A stretch of 64,000 bases of DNA from Aquabacterium humicola (GCF_030167915.1 NZ_JARGNB010000001.1:496001-560000); one strand, 5' to 3'; positions 18,766 to 27,070 are shown, counted from the stretch's first letter. Made by a program: numbers and translations. Notes: generated from the letters alone by a model not told the origin.

Positions 18766-19656
18766 TCACGGCGGCAGCCGATCGCCCGCGGCGGCGCCGA
18801 TCGCCGGCGCCGCGGCGCGGCTCTTGGCCGCGAGGTAGTCCGCGCGCTCGACCTCGTGCAGCTGGCGCGGGTAGCGCTCGGTGGCGTCGAACCAGGCCGC
18901 GAGGCGGTGCGCCCGCCGGGCCGGCTCGGGCAGCGCCAGGCTGTCGAGGTAGGCCTCGATCGCCAGCTCGTAGCGCATCGCGTTGCGCTCGACGACGCCG
19001 CGGGTGCCGCGGATCGTGCCTGGTCGATCGTCGCCCGGCGCGGCGCTGAAGCCCACCTTGTCGCGCCCGCGCGTGGCCAGGTAGGCCTGCAGCGCCCACT
19101 GCCCCATCATCGATGCGCCGGCCTGGTAGCCGAAGTGCACGAAGCTCGCCGACGGCCCGGCGGGCACGGCCTCGAACACGATCTCGTAGTCGCGCGTGCC
19201 CAGCGGCCCCCTCGCAGCGCGAAGCTGCGTGCGCACGTAGCCTGAGCCCTCGACCTCGCGGCTGAAGGCCAGCGCCAGCGCATGAGCGCCATCGGCCGGC
19301 GCGTCGTGGCGCGTGACGACCTGCAGCGTCAGGCCCGGCGGGCCCGCGCTGCAGCCGCGCACGTACAGGTGCAGCTCGAACGCTTCGCACCACTGCGCCG
19401 GCTCGCGCAGCGCCGCGACGAGCGTCGCGTACGGATGCGGCAGCACGGCGTAGATGTCGCCGCGCGCGACGGCCGCCTGTTCGCTCGACTCGATCAGCAG
19501 CGGTCGCGGCGTTGGCGCCGCGGCCAGGCGCGGCGCCAGCGCCGCCTGCATCGCGGCCAGGCGCTGCGCGCCGGCGGACTCCGGTTGCGGCGGCGCGGCG
19601 AAGGCGCTCGAAGCGACGGCGGCCGCAGCGGCCAGCGCGAGCAGGGAGAACCGCAC
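18766..19656 (-). CDS. Secreted protein of unknown function
   Basis: 296 residues with a Sec signal peptide (MRFSLLALAAAAAVASSAFA, cleavage after AFA). The mature protein has DIYAVLPHPYATLVAALREPAQWCEAF and LHLYVRGC, then FVHFGYQAGASMMGQWALQAYLATRGRDKVGFS, suggesting a START/polyketide-cyclase-like lipid-binding fold (low confidence). Two cysteines (in WCEAF and VRGC) could form a disulfide in the periplasm. No regulatory box found upstream. It is probably transcribed after the two Usp genes (37-bp gap). Confidence 0.6.
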   Translation of the reverse strand: MRFSLLALAAAAAVASSAFAAPPQPESAGAQRLAAMQAALAPRLAAAPTPRPLLIESSEQAAVARGDIYAVLPHPYATLVAALREPAQWCEAFELHLYVRGCSAGPPGLTLQVVTRHDAPADGAHALALAFSREVEGSGYVRTQLRAARGPLGTRDYEIVFEAVPAGPSASFVHFGYQAGASMMGQWALQAYLATRGRDKVGFSAAPGDDRPGTIRGTRGVVERNAMRYELAIEAYLDSLALPEPARRAHRLAAWFDATERYPRQLHEVERADYLAAKSRAAAPAIGAAAGDRLPP

Positions 19657-19693
19657 CGCGTGCCTTTCCTTGCGAATCCAGGCGCGGTCCGGG

Positions 19694-20179
19694 TCAGCGC
19701 ACGATCAGCACCGGCATCGTGGCCGTCGCCACGACGCCGTCGGCGTCGCCGCCGAGCGGCAGCGGCGTCAGGCCGCGGCGCCCGTGCGAGCCCAGCACGA
19801 CCAGGCCGCACTCGCGCGCGGCGGCCTCGTCGAGGATGGTGCGGGCAATGTTCACGCGGCCCGCCTTGCGCTGCACCCGCTCGGCCTTCGCGCCGGCGCC
19901 GGCGGCGGCGTCCGCCGCGCGCTGCAGCAGCACCTGCCCGAAGTCGGCCAGCGCCCGATGGCGTTCGCCCTCGTCGTGCAGGTCCACGGCGCCCGGCAAC
20001 CAGGGCGCCGGGTCCTCGACGACATGCAGCAGCACCAGCTCGGAGCGCAGCGCCACCGCGAGGCCGATCGCTTCGCGCAGCGCACGTTCGCTGGCGGGGC
20101 TGCCGTCGAGCGCTGCCAGGATGGCGCGTCCCTTCGTGTCAGGCGCTGTCCTGCGCGGCCGGCGACGCCGTCTCGGCAT
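19694..20179 (-). CDS. Universal stress protein
   Basis: One UspA domain: ILAALDGSPASERALREAIGLA, LLHVVEDP and the ATP loop GLVVLGSHGRRGLTPLPLGGDADGVVATATMPVLIVR. The start is uncertain. The only in-frame ATG is at 20179, which overlaps the previous usp gene by 41 bp and adds a basic stretch foreign to Usps. The conserved fold begins at an ATC codon (ATC CTG GCA GCG) preceded by AAGGGA at good ribosome-binding distance, so a non-standard start around 20128 is possible. Co-transcribed with the upstream Usp. Confidence 0.8.
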   Translation of the reverse strand: MPRRRRRPRRTAPDTKGRAILAALDGSPASERALREAIGLAVALRSELVLLHVVEDPAPWLPGAVDLHDEGERHRALADFGQVLLQRAADAAAGAGAKAERVQRKAGRVNIARTILDEAAARECGLVVLGSHGRRGLTPLPLGGDADGVVATATMPVLIVR

Positions 20180-20615
20180 CGCGCACCAGCAGCACCGGTA
20201 CCGGCGCGTGGCGCAGCACCAGTTCGGCATCGCTGCCCATCGTCAGGCGGCGCAGGCCGCGGCGGCCGTGCGTGCCCATCACGATCAGGTCGCAGCGGCG
20301 CGTGCGCGCCTCTTCGACCACCACGTCGGCCACCGGCGTCGTCCGGGCGTCGCGCAGCACGCATTCGGCGTCGACCCCGGCGGCCGCTGCCGCCGCCTCG
20401 GCCTGGGTCAGCGTCGCGCGGGCCGCCTCGAGCACGCCGGCGTGCGGCACGTCGACGGCCTGCGCCGAGCCCATCGCCATCAGCAGCGGGAAGTCGTTGA
20501 CGACATGCAGCAGCACCAGCGACGCCTTCAGCTGCCGGGCCAGCGCGATCGCTTCGCGCAGGCCGCGTTCGCTGCAGGGGCTGCCGTCGGTCGGTACCAG
20601 GATGCGGGTGTACAT
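20139..20615 (-). CDS. Universal stress protein
   Basis: 158 residues from ATG 20615 (MYTRILVPTDGSPCSERGLREA). A single UspA domain with LVLLHVVNDFP and the nucleotide-binding loop CDLIVMGTHGRRGLRRLTMGSDAELVLRHAPVPVLLVR (G-x2-G-x9-G-S). Single-domain ATP-binding Usp, first gene of a Usp pair; the two are about half-identical by eye and likely arose by duplication. A weak FNR-type box (20712-20725) lies upstream. Confidence 0.9.
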   Translation of the reverse strand: MYTRILVPTDGSPCSERGLREAIALARQLKASLVLLHVVNDFPLLMAMGSAQAVDVPHAGVLEAARATLTQAEAAAAAAGVDAECVLRDARTTPVADVVVEEARTRRCDLIVMGTHGRRGLRRLTMGSDAELVLRHAPVPVLLVRDAETASPAAQDSA

Positions 20616-20683
20616 GGATCGCGCCTTCCCCGGCCGATGTCCTGCAAGGGCGCCCTGCGTCGACCGCCGCACGGGCTTGGTCG

Positions 20684-20725
20684 ATGTTGGCGCCGGGGCG
20701 CCTGCCGCGCATTGAGATGGCGCAG
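20684..20725 (-). promoter_or_regulatory. Weak FNR-type promoter for the Usp pair
   Basis: Minus strand CTGCG-CCAT-CTCAA (20725-20712), 22 bp, CAACAT (20689-20684). Two mismatches to the half-site consensus; kept because the spacing fits and usp genes follow. Confidence 0.4.
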
Positions 20726-20780
20726 ATCGGCGAGCGCGAAGGCGACGAAACCGTCGGCCGTGCGGTCGCGCGGCGTGCGC

Positions 20781-20821
20781 TTGCGGCCGATCAAGGCGGG
20801 CCGCTGCCGGCGACGGATAGT
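20781..20821 (+). promoter_or_regulatory. FNR-type class II promoter of the HhH protein gene
   Basis: TTGCG-GCCG-ATCAA at 20781-20794, 21 bp, GATAGT (20816-20821). Confidence 0.7.
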
Positions 20822-20864
20822 GCTCGGGCGGCGTGCATCACGCACACGCAGTCCGCCGACGACC

Positions 20865-21809
20865 ATGAACGAGATCGCCAGCGCCCCCTTCAACCCCTCG
20901 ATCGCTGCCGAGAACGCGCGCATCGCCGAAGCGCTGCGCGAGGCGGCGACGCTGCTGGCCGCGCAGCGGGCCAATCCGTTCCGGGTCGGCGCCTACCGCG
21001 AGGCGGCCCGCACCGTCGATGCGCAGCGCGATGGCGTGCGCGCGACCTTCGATCGCGGCGGCCGGGCCGCGCTCGACGCCCTGCCCGCGATCGGCCCCGG
21101 CATCGCCGGTGCGATCGCCGAGATGCTGGTGACCGGCCGCTGGCGGCAGCTCGAGCGCTGGCGCGGCGAGACCGACGCGGCCCACCTGTTCCAGGTCGTG
21201 CCGGGCATCGGCGCCGAGCTGAGCGAACGCATCCACGACGAGCTGCACATCGATACGCTCGAAGCCCTGGAGGCCGCCGCGTTCGACGGCCGGCTCGCCG
21301 CCGTGCGCGGCATCGGGCCGCGACGGGCGCGCGCGATCGGCGCGGTGCTGGCGCAGATGCTGGACCGCGGACCGCCGCGTGCGGCGCCGCAGGCGAGCGC
21401 GCCGGGCCGCGGGGACGCGGCGTCGACGTCGTCGGCGCCGTCCACCGATCGGGCCGTTCCACCGGTGGACCTGCTGCTCGAACTCGATGCCGAGTACCGG
21501 GCGCAGGCCGCCGCCGGCCGGCTGCCGACGATCGCGCCGCGGCGCTTCAACCCGCGCGGCGAGGCCTGGCTGCCGGTGTGGCACGTCGAGCGCGACGGCT
21601 GGCACTTCACGCTGCTGTTCTCCAACACCGCGCGTGCGCACGAGCTGCACCGCGAGCGCGACTGGGTGGTGATCTACTTCCACGGGGCCGATCACTTCGA
21701 GCGGCAGCACACCATCGTGACCGAGACGCGCGGCAGCCTGGAGGGGCTGCGTGTCGTTCGCGGCCGCGAGCTGGAATGCCGAGACCGGTACGCGCCGCAC
21801 CACGGATGA
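20865..21809 (+). CDS. PolX-like helix-hairpin-helix protein lacking polymerase domain
   Basis: 314 residues. The first 170 match the N-terminal DNA-binding part of family X DNA polymerases: NARIAEALREAATLLAAQRANPFRVGAYREAARTV, then three helix-hairpin-helix motifs (LPAIGPGIAGAIAEML, VPGIGAELSERIHDELHIDTLEALE, VRGIGPRRARAIGAVL). The polymerase palm and PHP exonuclease are absent. A linker (residues about 170-200) leads to a separate C-terminal domain with RRFNPRGEAWLPVWHVERDGWHFTLLFSNTARAHEL and DWVVIYFHGADHFERQHTIVTE, function unknown. It likely binds damaged or structured DNA; its FNR-type promoter suggests DNA protection during oxygen limitation. Confidence 0.72.
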   Translation: MNEIASAPFNPSIAAENARIAEALREAATLLAAQRANPFRVGAYREAARTVDAQRDGVRATFDRGGRAALDALPAIGPGIAGAIAEMLVTGRWRQLERWRGETDAAHLFQVVPGIGAELSERIHDELHIDTLEALEAAAFDGRLAAVRGIGPRRARAIGAVLAQMLDRGPPRAAPQASAPGRGDAASTSSAPSTDRAVPPVDLLLELDAEYRAQAAAGRLPTIAPRRFNPRGEAWLPVWHVERDGWHFTLLFSNTARAHELHRERDWVVIYFHGADHFERQHTIVTETRGSLEGLRVVRGRELECRDRYAPHHG

Positions 21810-21836
21810 CCCTCTGCGCCGGCGCGCCGGCGTCGC

Positions 21837-22268
21837 TCAACCCGTGACGCCGGCGCGCCGGTCCAGCAGGCTGCACAGCGCCGGGACGAGTTCGGCGTCG
21901 GCGCGGTCCTTGAGGACGTAGGCGTCGGCGCCGCACTCGAACGCCCGCTGCCGGTACGGCCCCTCGTCGTGCATGCTGAGCACCACTGCTGGCGTGGCGC
22001 CGAAACCGGCGCGCAGGCGCTGCAGCAGCTCGATGCCGCTCATGCCGGGCATCGACAGGTCGAGCACCACCGCGTCGGCCGGGTCCGCCCGCAACATCGC
22101 CAGGGCCTGCTCGCCGCCTGTCGCGCTGCTCACGCGCCAGTTCCGTCCGGCCGCCTGCAGCAGGGACACGAGCAACCGGCGAACCACGGCGTGGTCGTCG
22201 ACGACGAGCACATGGGTCGTCAGCACGGCGAACGAAGCGAGCGAGGGCGTTTCATTTCGGCGATCCAC
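21837..22268 (-). CDS. Single-domain response regulator
   Basis: 143 residues from GTG 22268, a receiver domain only: VVDDHAVVRRLLVSLL, phospho-Asp70 in AVVLDLSMPGMSG, VVLSMHDE and lysine in YVLKDRADAEL. No output domain. The receiver sequence is of the NarL type, as if the HTH had been lost. The GTG overlaps the 3' end of a 21-codon upstream frame; a GTG at 22226 is an alternative start. Orphan; it could compete for phosphate with the NarL-type systems nearby. Confidence 0.75.
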   Translation of the reverse strand: MDRRNETPSLASFAVLTTHVLVVDDHAVVRRLLVSLLQAAGRNWRVSSATGGEQALAMLRADPADAVVLDLSMPGMSGIELLQRLRAGFGATPAVVLSMHDEGPYRQRAFECGADAYVLKDRADAELVPALCSLLDRRAGVTG

Positions 22269-22317
22269 CCGTGCCCTGCGCCAGGCGGTCGGTCACGATC
22301 TCGGCCAGGTTCGTCAT
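22252..22317 (-). CDS. Micro-ORF between FNR-type promoter and response regulator
   Basis: Encodes 21 residues (MTNLAEIVTDRLAQG, then a Gly/Ser/Pro end). It has a strong ribosome-binding site (AGGAG, 22324-22320) and its stop overlaps the start region of the response regulator. Sequence resembles a short amphipathic helix. Could be a leader peptide or a small protein. Confidence 0.45.
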   Translation of the reverse strand: MTNLAEIVTDRLAQGTGGSPK

Positions 22318-22385
22318 CCTTGCTCCTGCAGATCGGCGGCGCTGTCCACCTCGGCGCTCAGAACGCCGCGGTGGATGTTCGCGTG

Positions 22386-22427
22386 ATTCTTGGTTGGTCC
22401 CGCACCGGCGCGATTGCGTTTGCGCAA
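22386..22427 (-). promoter_or_regulatory. FNR-type promoter for micro-ORF/response regulator
   Basis: Perfect half-sites TTGCG/CGCAA at 22414-22427 (minus spacer CAAA), 22 bp, AAGAAT (22391-22386) on the minus strand. Confidence 0.65.
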
Positions 22428-22586
22428 TGCCAACGCGGTCCTGCCCGTTCGATCCCTGTCAACCGTCACCACGGACGCGGTCGCCGCCGGCGCAGGCGCC
22501 GGCGTTCGCGGGCAGCGGCGCGGTGGAGCCCGCGGTGGATCAGGGCGGGTGCCAGGATCACCGGCACGTTGTCGCCGCGGCACCAC

Positions 22587-22600
22587 TTGCGCAAGCTCAA
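22587..22600. promoter_or_regulatory. Orphan FNR-type box
   Basis: TTGCG-CAAG-CTCAA in the 400-bp gap between the divergent genes at 22317 and 22721. No convincing -10 hexamer at 21-22 bp in either direction. The rest of the gap (about 22430-22585) shows no gene I would defend. Confidence 0.35.
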
Positions 22601-22644
22601 TCGCCTGGGTGCGCGCCGTTCCCGCCGTTCGCCCCCGGGGCGGA

Positions 22645-22685
22645 TTGCGAACGCGCAATCGGCCTCTCGTCATGGTGGCTGTAAT
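22645..22685 (+). promoter_or_regulatory. FNR-type class II promoter of the PEP-CTERM tandem gene
   Basis: TTGCG-AACG-CGCAA at 22645-22658, 21 bp, TGTAAT (22680-22685, 5/6 match). Confidence 0.72.
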
Positions 22686-22720
22686 CGATCGGATCGACAC
22701 GACCGAAGACGAGGACTTCG

Positions 22721-25700
22721 ATGAGAACCCTGATGAGGCACATCCTGCTGGCCGCCGCCACCCTGCTGGCCGGCGCCCAGGCACCCGCCGCGACGATCAC
22801 GCTGTTCGACCATGCGCTCAAGATCGACGGCACGGTGTACGGACACACCGATTCACTGCCGGCGCACGTCAATGCCGGCGGCTTCGATCCCTCGACGGGC
22901 ATCGGGACCCTGACGCTCACGATGAGCGGCGCCGGCAACCACACGGTCGGCCTGTTCGTCGACCACGAGATCGACGAGGCGATCAATACCTTCTTCAACG
23001 AGCGCGGCGCCATGAGCGGGTCCGCCGCCGCGGGCCTGAGCTGGGAGATCGACGAGCCGGGCTTCCTCTTCGGCGACATCTACGACCACTTCATGACCGG
23101 TGCGCTCGACAACACCAACGCCGTGCCCGCGGGCCAGGAGGACGACGTCGCGATGGCGCTGGCGTGGAACTTCCTGCTCGACAGCGACGAGACGGCGACG
23201 ATCCGGTTCATCGTCTCGAGCTCGAAGCCGGCCAACGGACTGCTGCTCGCGCAGTCCGATCCGGACAGCGACGCGGCGCTGTACTTCTGGAGCACGCTGA
23301 GCATCCAGGGCGGCGGGCAGGCGCCGGAGCCGGCCAGCGCCGCGCTGGTGACGCTCGGCGTGCTGGCGCTGTGCTGGAGCCGCCGCCGCCGTGTCCTGGC
23401 CATCGCAGCGGGCGCCGCCTCGGCGCTGTTCGCGCTGACGGCCCACGCTGCGGCGCCGGTCGTCAAGACCGTGCCCTGGGTGGCGAGCAATCCGCTGATC
23501 CCCCACACCACGTTCCCGGGCAAGTCGATCCGCCTGAAGGGCACCAGCGACCTCGCAGGTGCCGGCATCCAGTACAGCTGGGACTTCGGCGACGGCAGCC
23601 CGGCGGCCACAGGCACCGTGGCCAACGGCTACGCCATCGAGGCCGCCCACAGCTATGCCGGCCTGCCGGGCACGGTCTGGACCGCACGCCTGACGGTGCT
23701 CAACATGGCCACGGGCGAATCGGCGAACCGCGCCTATTACGTCGAGATGAAGCCGAAGACGTTGGATGCCGAAGTCAACGTCGCGATCGACGAAGGCCTG
23801 TGGTACCTGCACAAGGCGCAGAACCGCTTTTCATCCGGCGGTGTCGCGCTGGGCGACTGGACGAACGTGTTCGGCTACTACGGATTAAGCGCGGCCAACG
23901 TCAATGCCTTCCTCGTCAATGGCCACTCCGAAACCGGATCGGCCGACAACCCGTATACCGAGACCGCTGCGCGCGGCGTGCGACGGCTGTTCGACTTCCT
24001 CGGCACGGCGTCCATCGGCACGCAGACCAACGGGCTGGGCACGTTCAACCCCGATGCCAACGGCAACGGCATCGGCACGTACGTCAACCAGTCCTACCCC
24101 TTCTACCAGGGCGGCATGTTCATCGATGCCCTCGTCGCGACCGGCACCCCCAACGCCATTGCGACGCGGGGCCCGGCCAACATCGTCGGCCGCACCTACC
24201 GCGACATCGTGCAGGACCTCGTCGACTACTACGCCTACTGCCAGTACGACGGCAGCGGCGGCGGCGGCTGGCGCTACAACTGCAACGAGTTTCCCGACAA
24301 CTCGTCGGCGCAGTGGGGCGCGATCGGTCTGATCGCCGCGCAGCGCCACTTCGGCGCCGTGGTGCCCGCGCTCGTCAAGAACTGGAACCGCTACTGGCTC
24401 AACTACACGCAGCATGCGGCCGGCTACTTCGGCTACACCAACACCGCGCCGGTATGGGGGCCGTTCGCCACCACGCCGTCGGGCATGGTGCAGATGGCGA
24501 TGGACGGCATCGGCCGCGGCACGCCGGAAGGTCCCAACGATCCCAGCTGGGATCGCGCGGAGACCTACATGCGCGACAACTTCGCCAACGGCGGCGGCTC
24601 TACGAGCAACGTCAAGGCCTACTACTACGGGCTGTTCTCGTTCACCAAGTCGATGCTGCTGCACGACAGCAACGGCGATGGCATCGCCGAGCCGATCACG
24701 CTGCTGCGGTCGATGACGCCGGGTGTCGCGCCGATCGACTGGTATGCGGCGGAGACGAGCAAGGGCGACCCGACCAACGGCGTCGCTCGCACGCTGGTCA
24801 ATGACCAGCTCGCGGCCGGCTACTGGATCGGTCACGATGCCGACGGCAGCCAGTACCCCTTCGAGACCGCGTGGGCGATCATGATGCTCAACCGCACGGT
24901 GTTCGAGTCCGGCGTGCCGGTGGCCGTGGCCAAGGCGGTGCCCAACCCGGCGCTCGTGGGTCAGACGATCACGCTCGACGGCAGCGACTCGTTCCACCAG
25001 GACGCTGCGCGCAAGGTCGACTCGTGGCAGTGGGACCTGAACAACGACGGCATCTGGGACTTCACCGGGCCGGTGGTGACCACCTCGTTCGCGGCGCTCG
25101 GCAGCCATCCGGTCACGCTGCGCGTCACCGACGACGGCGCGCCGGAGAAGGCCGCCACCACGACGATGATGGTGCAGGTCACGATCCCGCCGTCGCCGCC
25201 GACCGCGAACGCGAACGGACCCTACAGCTTCTGTCCGGCGACGGCCAACTGGTTCCTCGACGGCAGCGGCTCGGTCAATCCGGACGACGGGCAACACCAG
25301 CCCGGGCCGTATCCCGGCGACATGATCCAGAGCTGGCTGTGGGACCTCGACGGCGACGGCAGCTTCGGTGACGCGTCCGGTCCGATGCCCAGCGTCAAGG
25401 GGCCGTTGCAGGCTCTCGGCGTCGGCAGCCACCTCGTGCAGCTGAAGGTGACCGACACGACGGCGGCTTCGTACCCCGCCAGCGGGCAGGGCAACCTGAG
25501 CAGCGTCGCCAGCGCGACGGTGCATGTGCGGGCCGTCGACGACCCGGCATGCGCCTGCATCGCGAACCTCGCGGCGCGGCCGAAGTCGGGCAAGGTGCAG
25601 CTGACCTGGACGCCGTGGGCCGGCGCGGCCGGCTACAACGTCTACCGCGGCACCCTCAGCGGCGGGCCGTACGTCAAGATCGGCACCACCGCGTCGACCT

Positions 25701-25828
25701 GGGCGACCTGGCTCGACGACAAGGCGGTGAACGGCACGACCTACCACTACGTCGTGCGGCCGGCGGCGCCGAACACCGACGAGCTGTGCCAGTCGAACCA
25801 GGCCAGCGCGAAGGCCGCGCCGCGTTGA
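22721..25828 (+). CDS. Two-part secreted protein: PEP-CTERM module joined to PKD/repeat module
   Basis: 1035 residues in one frame that looks like two exported proteins. Part 1 (1-224): signal peptide (LLAAATLLAGAQAPAA), a beta-rich domain, then a complete PEP-CTERM exosortase signal (PEPASAALVTLGVLALCW followed by four arginines, about 202-224). Part 2 (225-1035) begins with a second signal-like segment (VLAIAAGAASALFALTAHA), a PKD domain (QYSWDFGDGSPAATG), a helical domain with aromatic repeats (DEGLWYLHKAQNRF, YYGLFSFTKSMLLHD, AWAIMMLNRTVF) of alpha/alpha-toroid type, two more PKD-like domains (WQWDLNNDGIWDFTG, WLWDLDGDGSFGD) and a C-terminal fibronectin-III-like domain (VQLTWTPWAGAAGYNVYRG). 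An internal GTG within the PEP-CTERM helix might start part 2 separately. Function unknown. Confidence 0.75.
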   Translation: MRTLMRHILLAAATLLAGAQAPAATITLFDHALKIDGTVYGHTDSLPAHVNAGGFDPSTGIGTLTLTMSGAGNHTVGLFVDHEIDEAINTFFNERGAMSGSAAAGLSWEIDEPGFLFGDIYDHFMTGALDNTNAVPAGQEDDVAMALAWNFLLDSDETATIRFIVSSSKPANGLLLAQSDPDSDAALYFWSTLSIQGGGQAPEPASAALVTLGVLALCWSRRRRVLAIAAGAASALFALTAHAAAPVVKTVPWVASNPLIPHTTFPGKSIRLKGTSDLAGAGIQYSWDFGDGSPAATGTVANGYAIEAAHSYAGLPGTVWTARLTVLNMATGESANRAYYVEMKPKTLDAEVNVAIDEGLWYLHKAQNRFSSGGVALGDWTNVFGYYGLSAANVNAFLVNGHSETGSADNPYTETAARGVRRLFDFLGTASIGTQTNGLGTFNPDANGNGIGTYVNQSYPFYQGGMFIDALVATGTPNAIATRGPANIVGRTYRDIVQDLVDYYAYCQYDGSGGGGWRYNCNEFPDNSSAQWGAIGLIAAQRHFGAVVPALVKNWNRYWLNYTQHAAGYFGYTNTAPVWGPFATTPSGMVQMAMDGIGRGTPEGPNDPSWDRAETYMRDNFANGGGSTSNVKAYYYGLFSFTKSMLLHDSNGDGIAEPITLLRSMTPGVAPIDWYAAETSKGDPTNGVARTLVNDQLAAGYWIGHDADGSQYPFETAWAIMMLNRTVFESGVPVAVAKAVPNPALVGQTITLDGSDSFHQDAARKVDSWQWDLNNDGIWDFTGPVVTTSFAALGSHPVTLRVTDDGAPEKAATTTMMVQVTIPPSPPTANANGPYSFCPATANWFLDGSGSVNPDDGQHQPGPYPGDMIQSWLWDLDGDGSFGDASGPMPSVKGPLQALGVGSHLVQLKVTDTTAASYPASGQGNLSSVASATVHVRAVDDPACACIANLAARPKSGKVQLTWTPWAGAAGYNVYRGTLSGGPYVKIGTTASTWATWLDDKAVNGTTYHYVVRPAAPNTDELCQSNQASAKAAPR

Positions 25829-25855
25829 AGCCGCGCCGCGCGCCCCAGGCTTCGG

Positions 25856-25993
25856 TCAGCGGGGGCGCGGCGAAGGTGCCCGACGCCAGGCGACGCCGCG
25901 CAGCGGGCTCGCTGCCTTCTCGGCATGCCGCCGCTGGAAGTCCCCGTCGACCTCGCCGTGCAGCGTGATCCAGCCGCGGGCGACGGGCGGCAT
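25856..25993 (-). pseudogene. BON-domain remnant
   Basis: A 45-residue frame whose middle (GWITLHGEVDGDFQRRHAEKAASPLRGVAW) is the characteristic second half of a BON/OsmY domain. A full BON protein has a signal peptide or 2-3 such domains; here the N-terminal half and the final VSN-type strand are missing and the end is low-complexity. Probably a decayed gene or the tail of a deletion, in the 200-bp gap before the patatin gene. Confidence 0.55.
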
Positions 25994-26026
25994 TGACGCG
26001 CCGCAGTCGTCGCCGGCTGCCGGCGC

Positions 26027-26992
26027 TCAGGCCTTCAGGTAGCCGTCCAGCGCCGCCGCGGGCAGTGCCTGCAGCGAGGCCAGGGCGAGGTTCTCCAGCG
26101 TGCCGGCGGCCGCCGCCGTCGCGACGTCGAGCCCCAGGCCGGCGCCGATCGGCCAGTCGGCGTCGATGCGCAGCAGCCGCGGACCGAGGCGGTCCTCGAC
26201 CATGGCCTGCACGTGCTGCTGCTGCACCGAGATCAGCGTCAGGATCAGCCGCCCGTCGCGCAGCCAGCCGACGGCACCGGCGTCCTCGTCGACCCGCGCG
26301 TCGGGCACGAAGCCCCGGGTGGCGGTGCCGATCGACAGCAGCTTCAGGCGATCGAACCGCAGGCCCAGGAAATGCTCGGCCTCGTGCAGCGCGATCTGGT
26401 CCGGCGCCACCGCGAACAGGCCACCATCGGCGTACAGCCGATCGCCGATGCGCACCGCGGGAAAGTACGTCGGCGCGGCGCAGGCGGCCATCGCGACGTC
26501 GACCGCGCGCAGCGCGCCGTCGCCGCGCGCGCCCGGCGCATGGGGCGTCTTGAAGACCTTGGTGCGGCAGCGCTCGATGTCGACCGCCGGCATCACGACC
26601 GGATGCGGCGCGTCGGCCAACCGCCGGTCGCCGAGCTCGGCCTCCAGCAGGCTGCGCAGCGCCTCGCCGGAGTACTTGGGGCCCAGCACCGCGCGGCTCA
26701 TGTCGACGAGGCGTCCGAGCTGGCCGCGCGGCAGCGGCCGGCGCGAGAACACGCGCTCGCCGTGGTCCGTGAAGAGCTGGACCAGGCGTGCGGCGGGCAC
26801 CTCGAAGGCCAGGCCCAGCGCCAGCACGGCGCCGATCGACGTGCCGGCGAGCAGGTCGAAGCGCCGTGCCAGCGGCATGCCGGCGCGCGCCTCCAGTTCC
26901 TTCAACACGACGGCCGTGTACAGCCCGAGAAAGCCGCCGCCGGACAGCGCCAGCACGCGCGGGCTCGGCGTGCCGCGGACTTCGGCGTTCAT
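26027..26992 (-). CDS. Patatin-like phospholipase
   Basis: 321 residues. Patatin fold with the oxyanion loop LSGGGFLGLY, nucleophile elbow GTSIGA and the Asp dyad in YADGGLFAVAPDQIALHEAE. The overall pattern (KYSGEALRSLLEAELGD, KVFKTPHAP, ISVQQQHVQAM) resembles the CapV group of patatins, which act as effectors in CBASS antiviral systems, but no cyclase or accessory gene is near. It may hydrolyse membrane phospholipids or release fatty acids from storage lipids. The start at 26992 is set by homology; no strong ribosome-binding site. An FNR-type box pair (27071, 27110) lies upstream. Confidence 0.85.
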   Translation of the reverse strand: MNAEVRGTPSPRVLALSGGGFLGLYTAVVLKELEARAGMPLARRFDLLAGTSIGAVLALGLAFEVPAARLVQLFTDHGERVFSRRPLPRGQLGRLVDMSRAVLGPKYSGEALRSLLEAELGDRRLADAPHPVVMPAVDIERCRTKVFKTPHAPGARGDGALRAVDVAMAACAAPTYFPAVRIGDRLYADGGLFAVAPDQIALHEAEHFLGLRFDRLKLLSIGTATRGFVPDARVDEDAGAVGWLRDGRLILTLISVQQQHVQAMVEDRLGPRLLRIDADWPIGAGLGLDVATAAAAGTLENLALASLQALPAAALDGYLKA

Positions 26993-27070
26993 CGGAGGGT
27001 GTCGGCCGGCATGGCGCGATGGGGCTGGCTGGTGTGGCCGCGATCCTGCCGGCCGCCCGGCGGGCGGGCC

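Noticed and set aside
22440-22567. GTG-started minus-strand frame of about 33 residues near the orphan box 22587
   Set aside because: Arg-rich low complexity, no ribosome-binding site, and the predicted start from the box does not fit.
26027-26992. CBASS or other antiphage system around the patatin gene
   Set aside because: No nucleotidyltransferase, Cap2/Cap3, TIR or nuclease gene is adjacent; neighbours are metabolic and stress genes.
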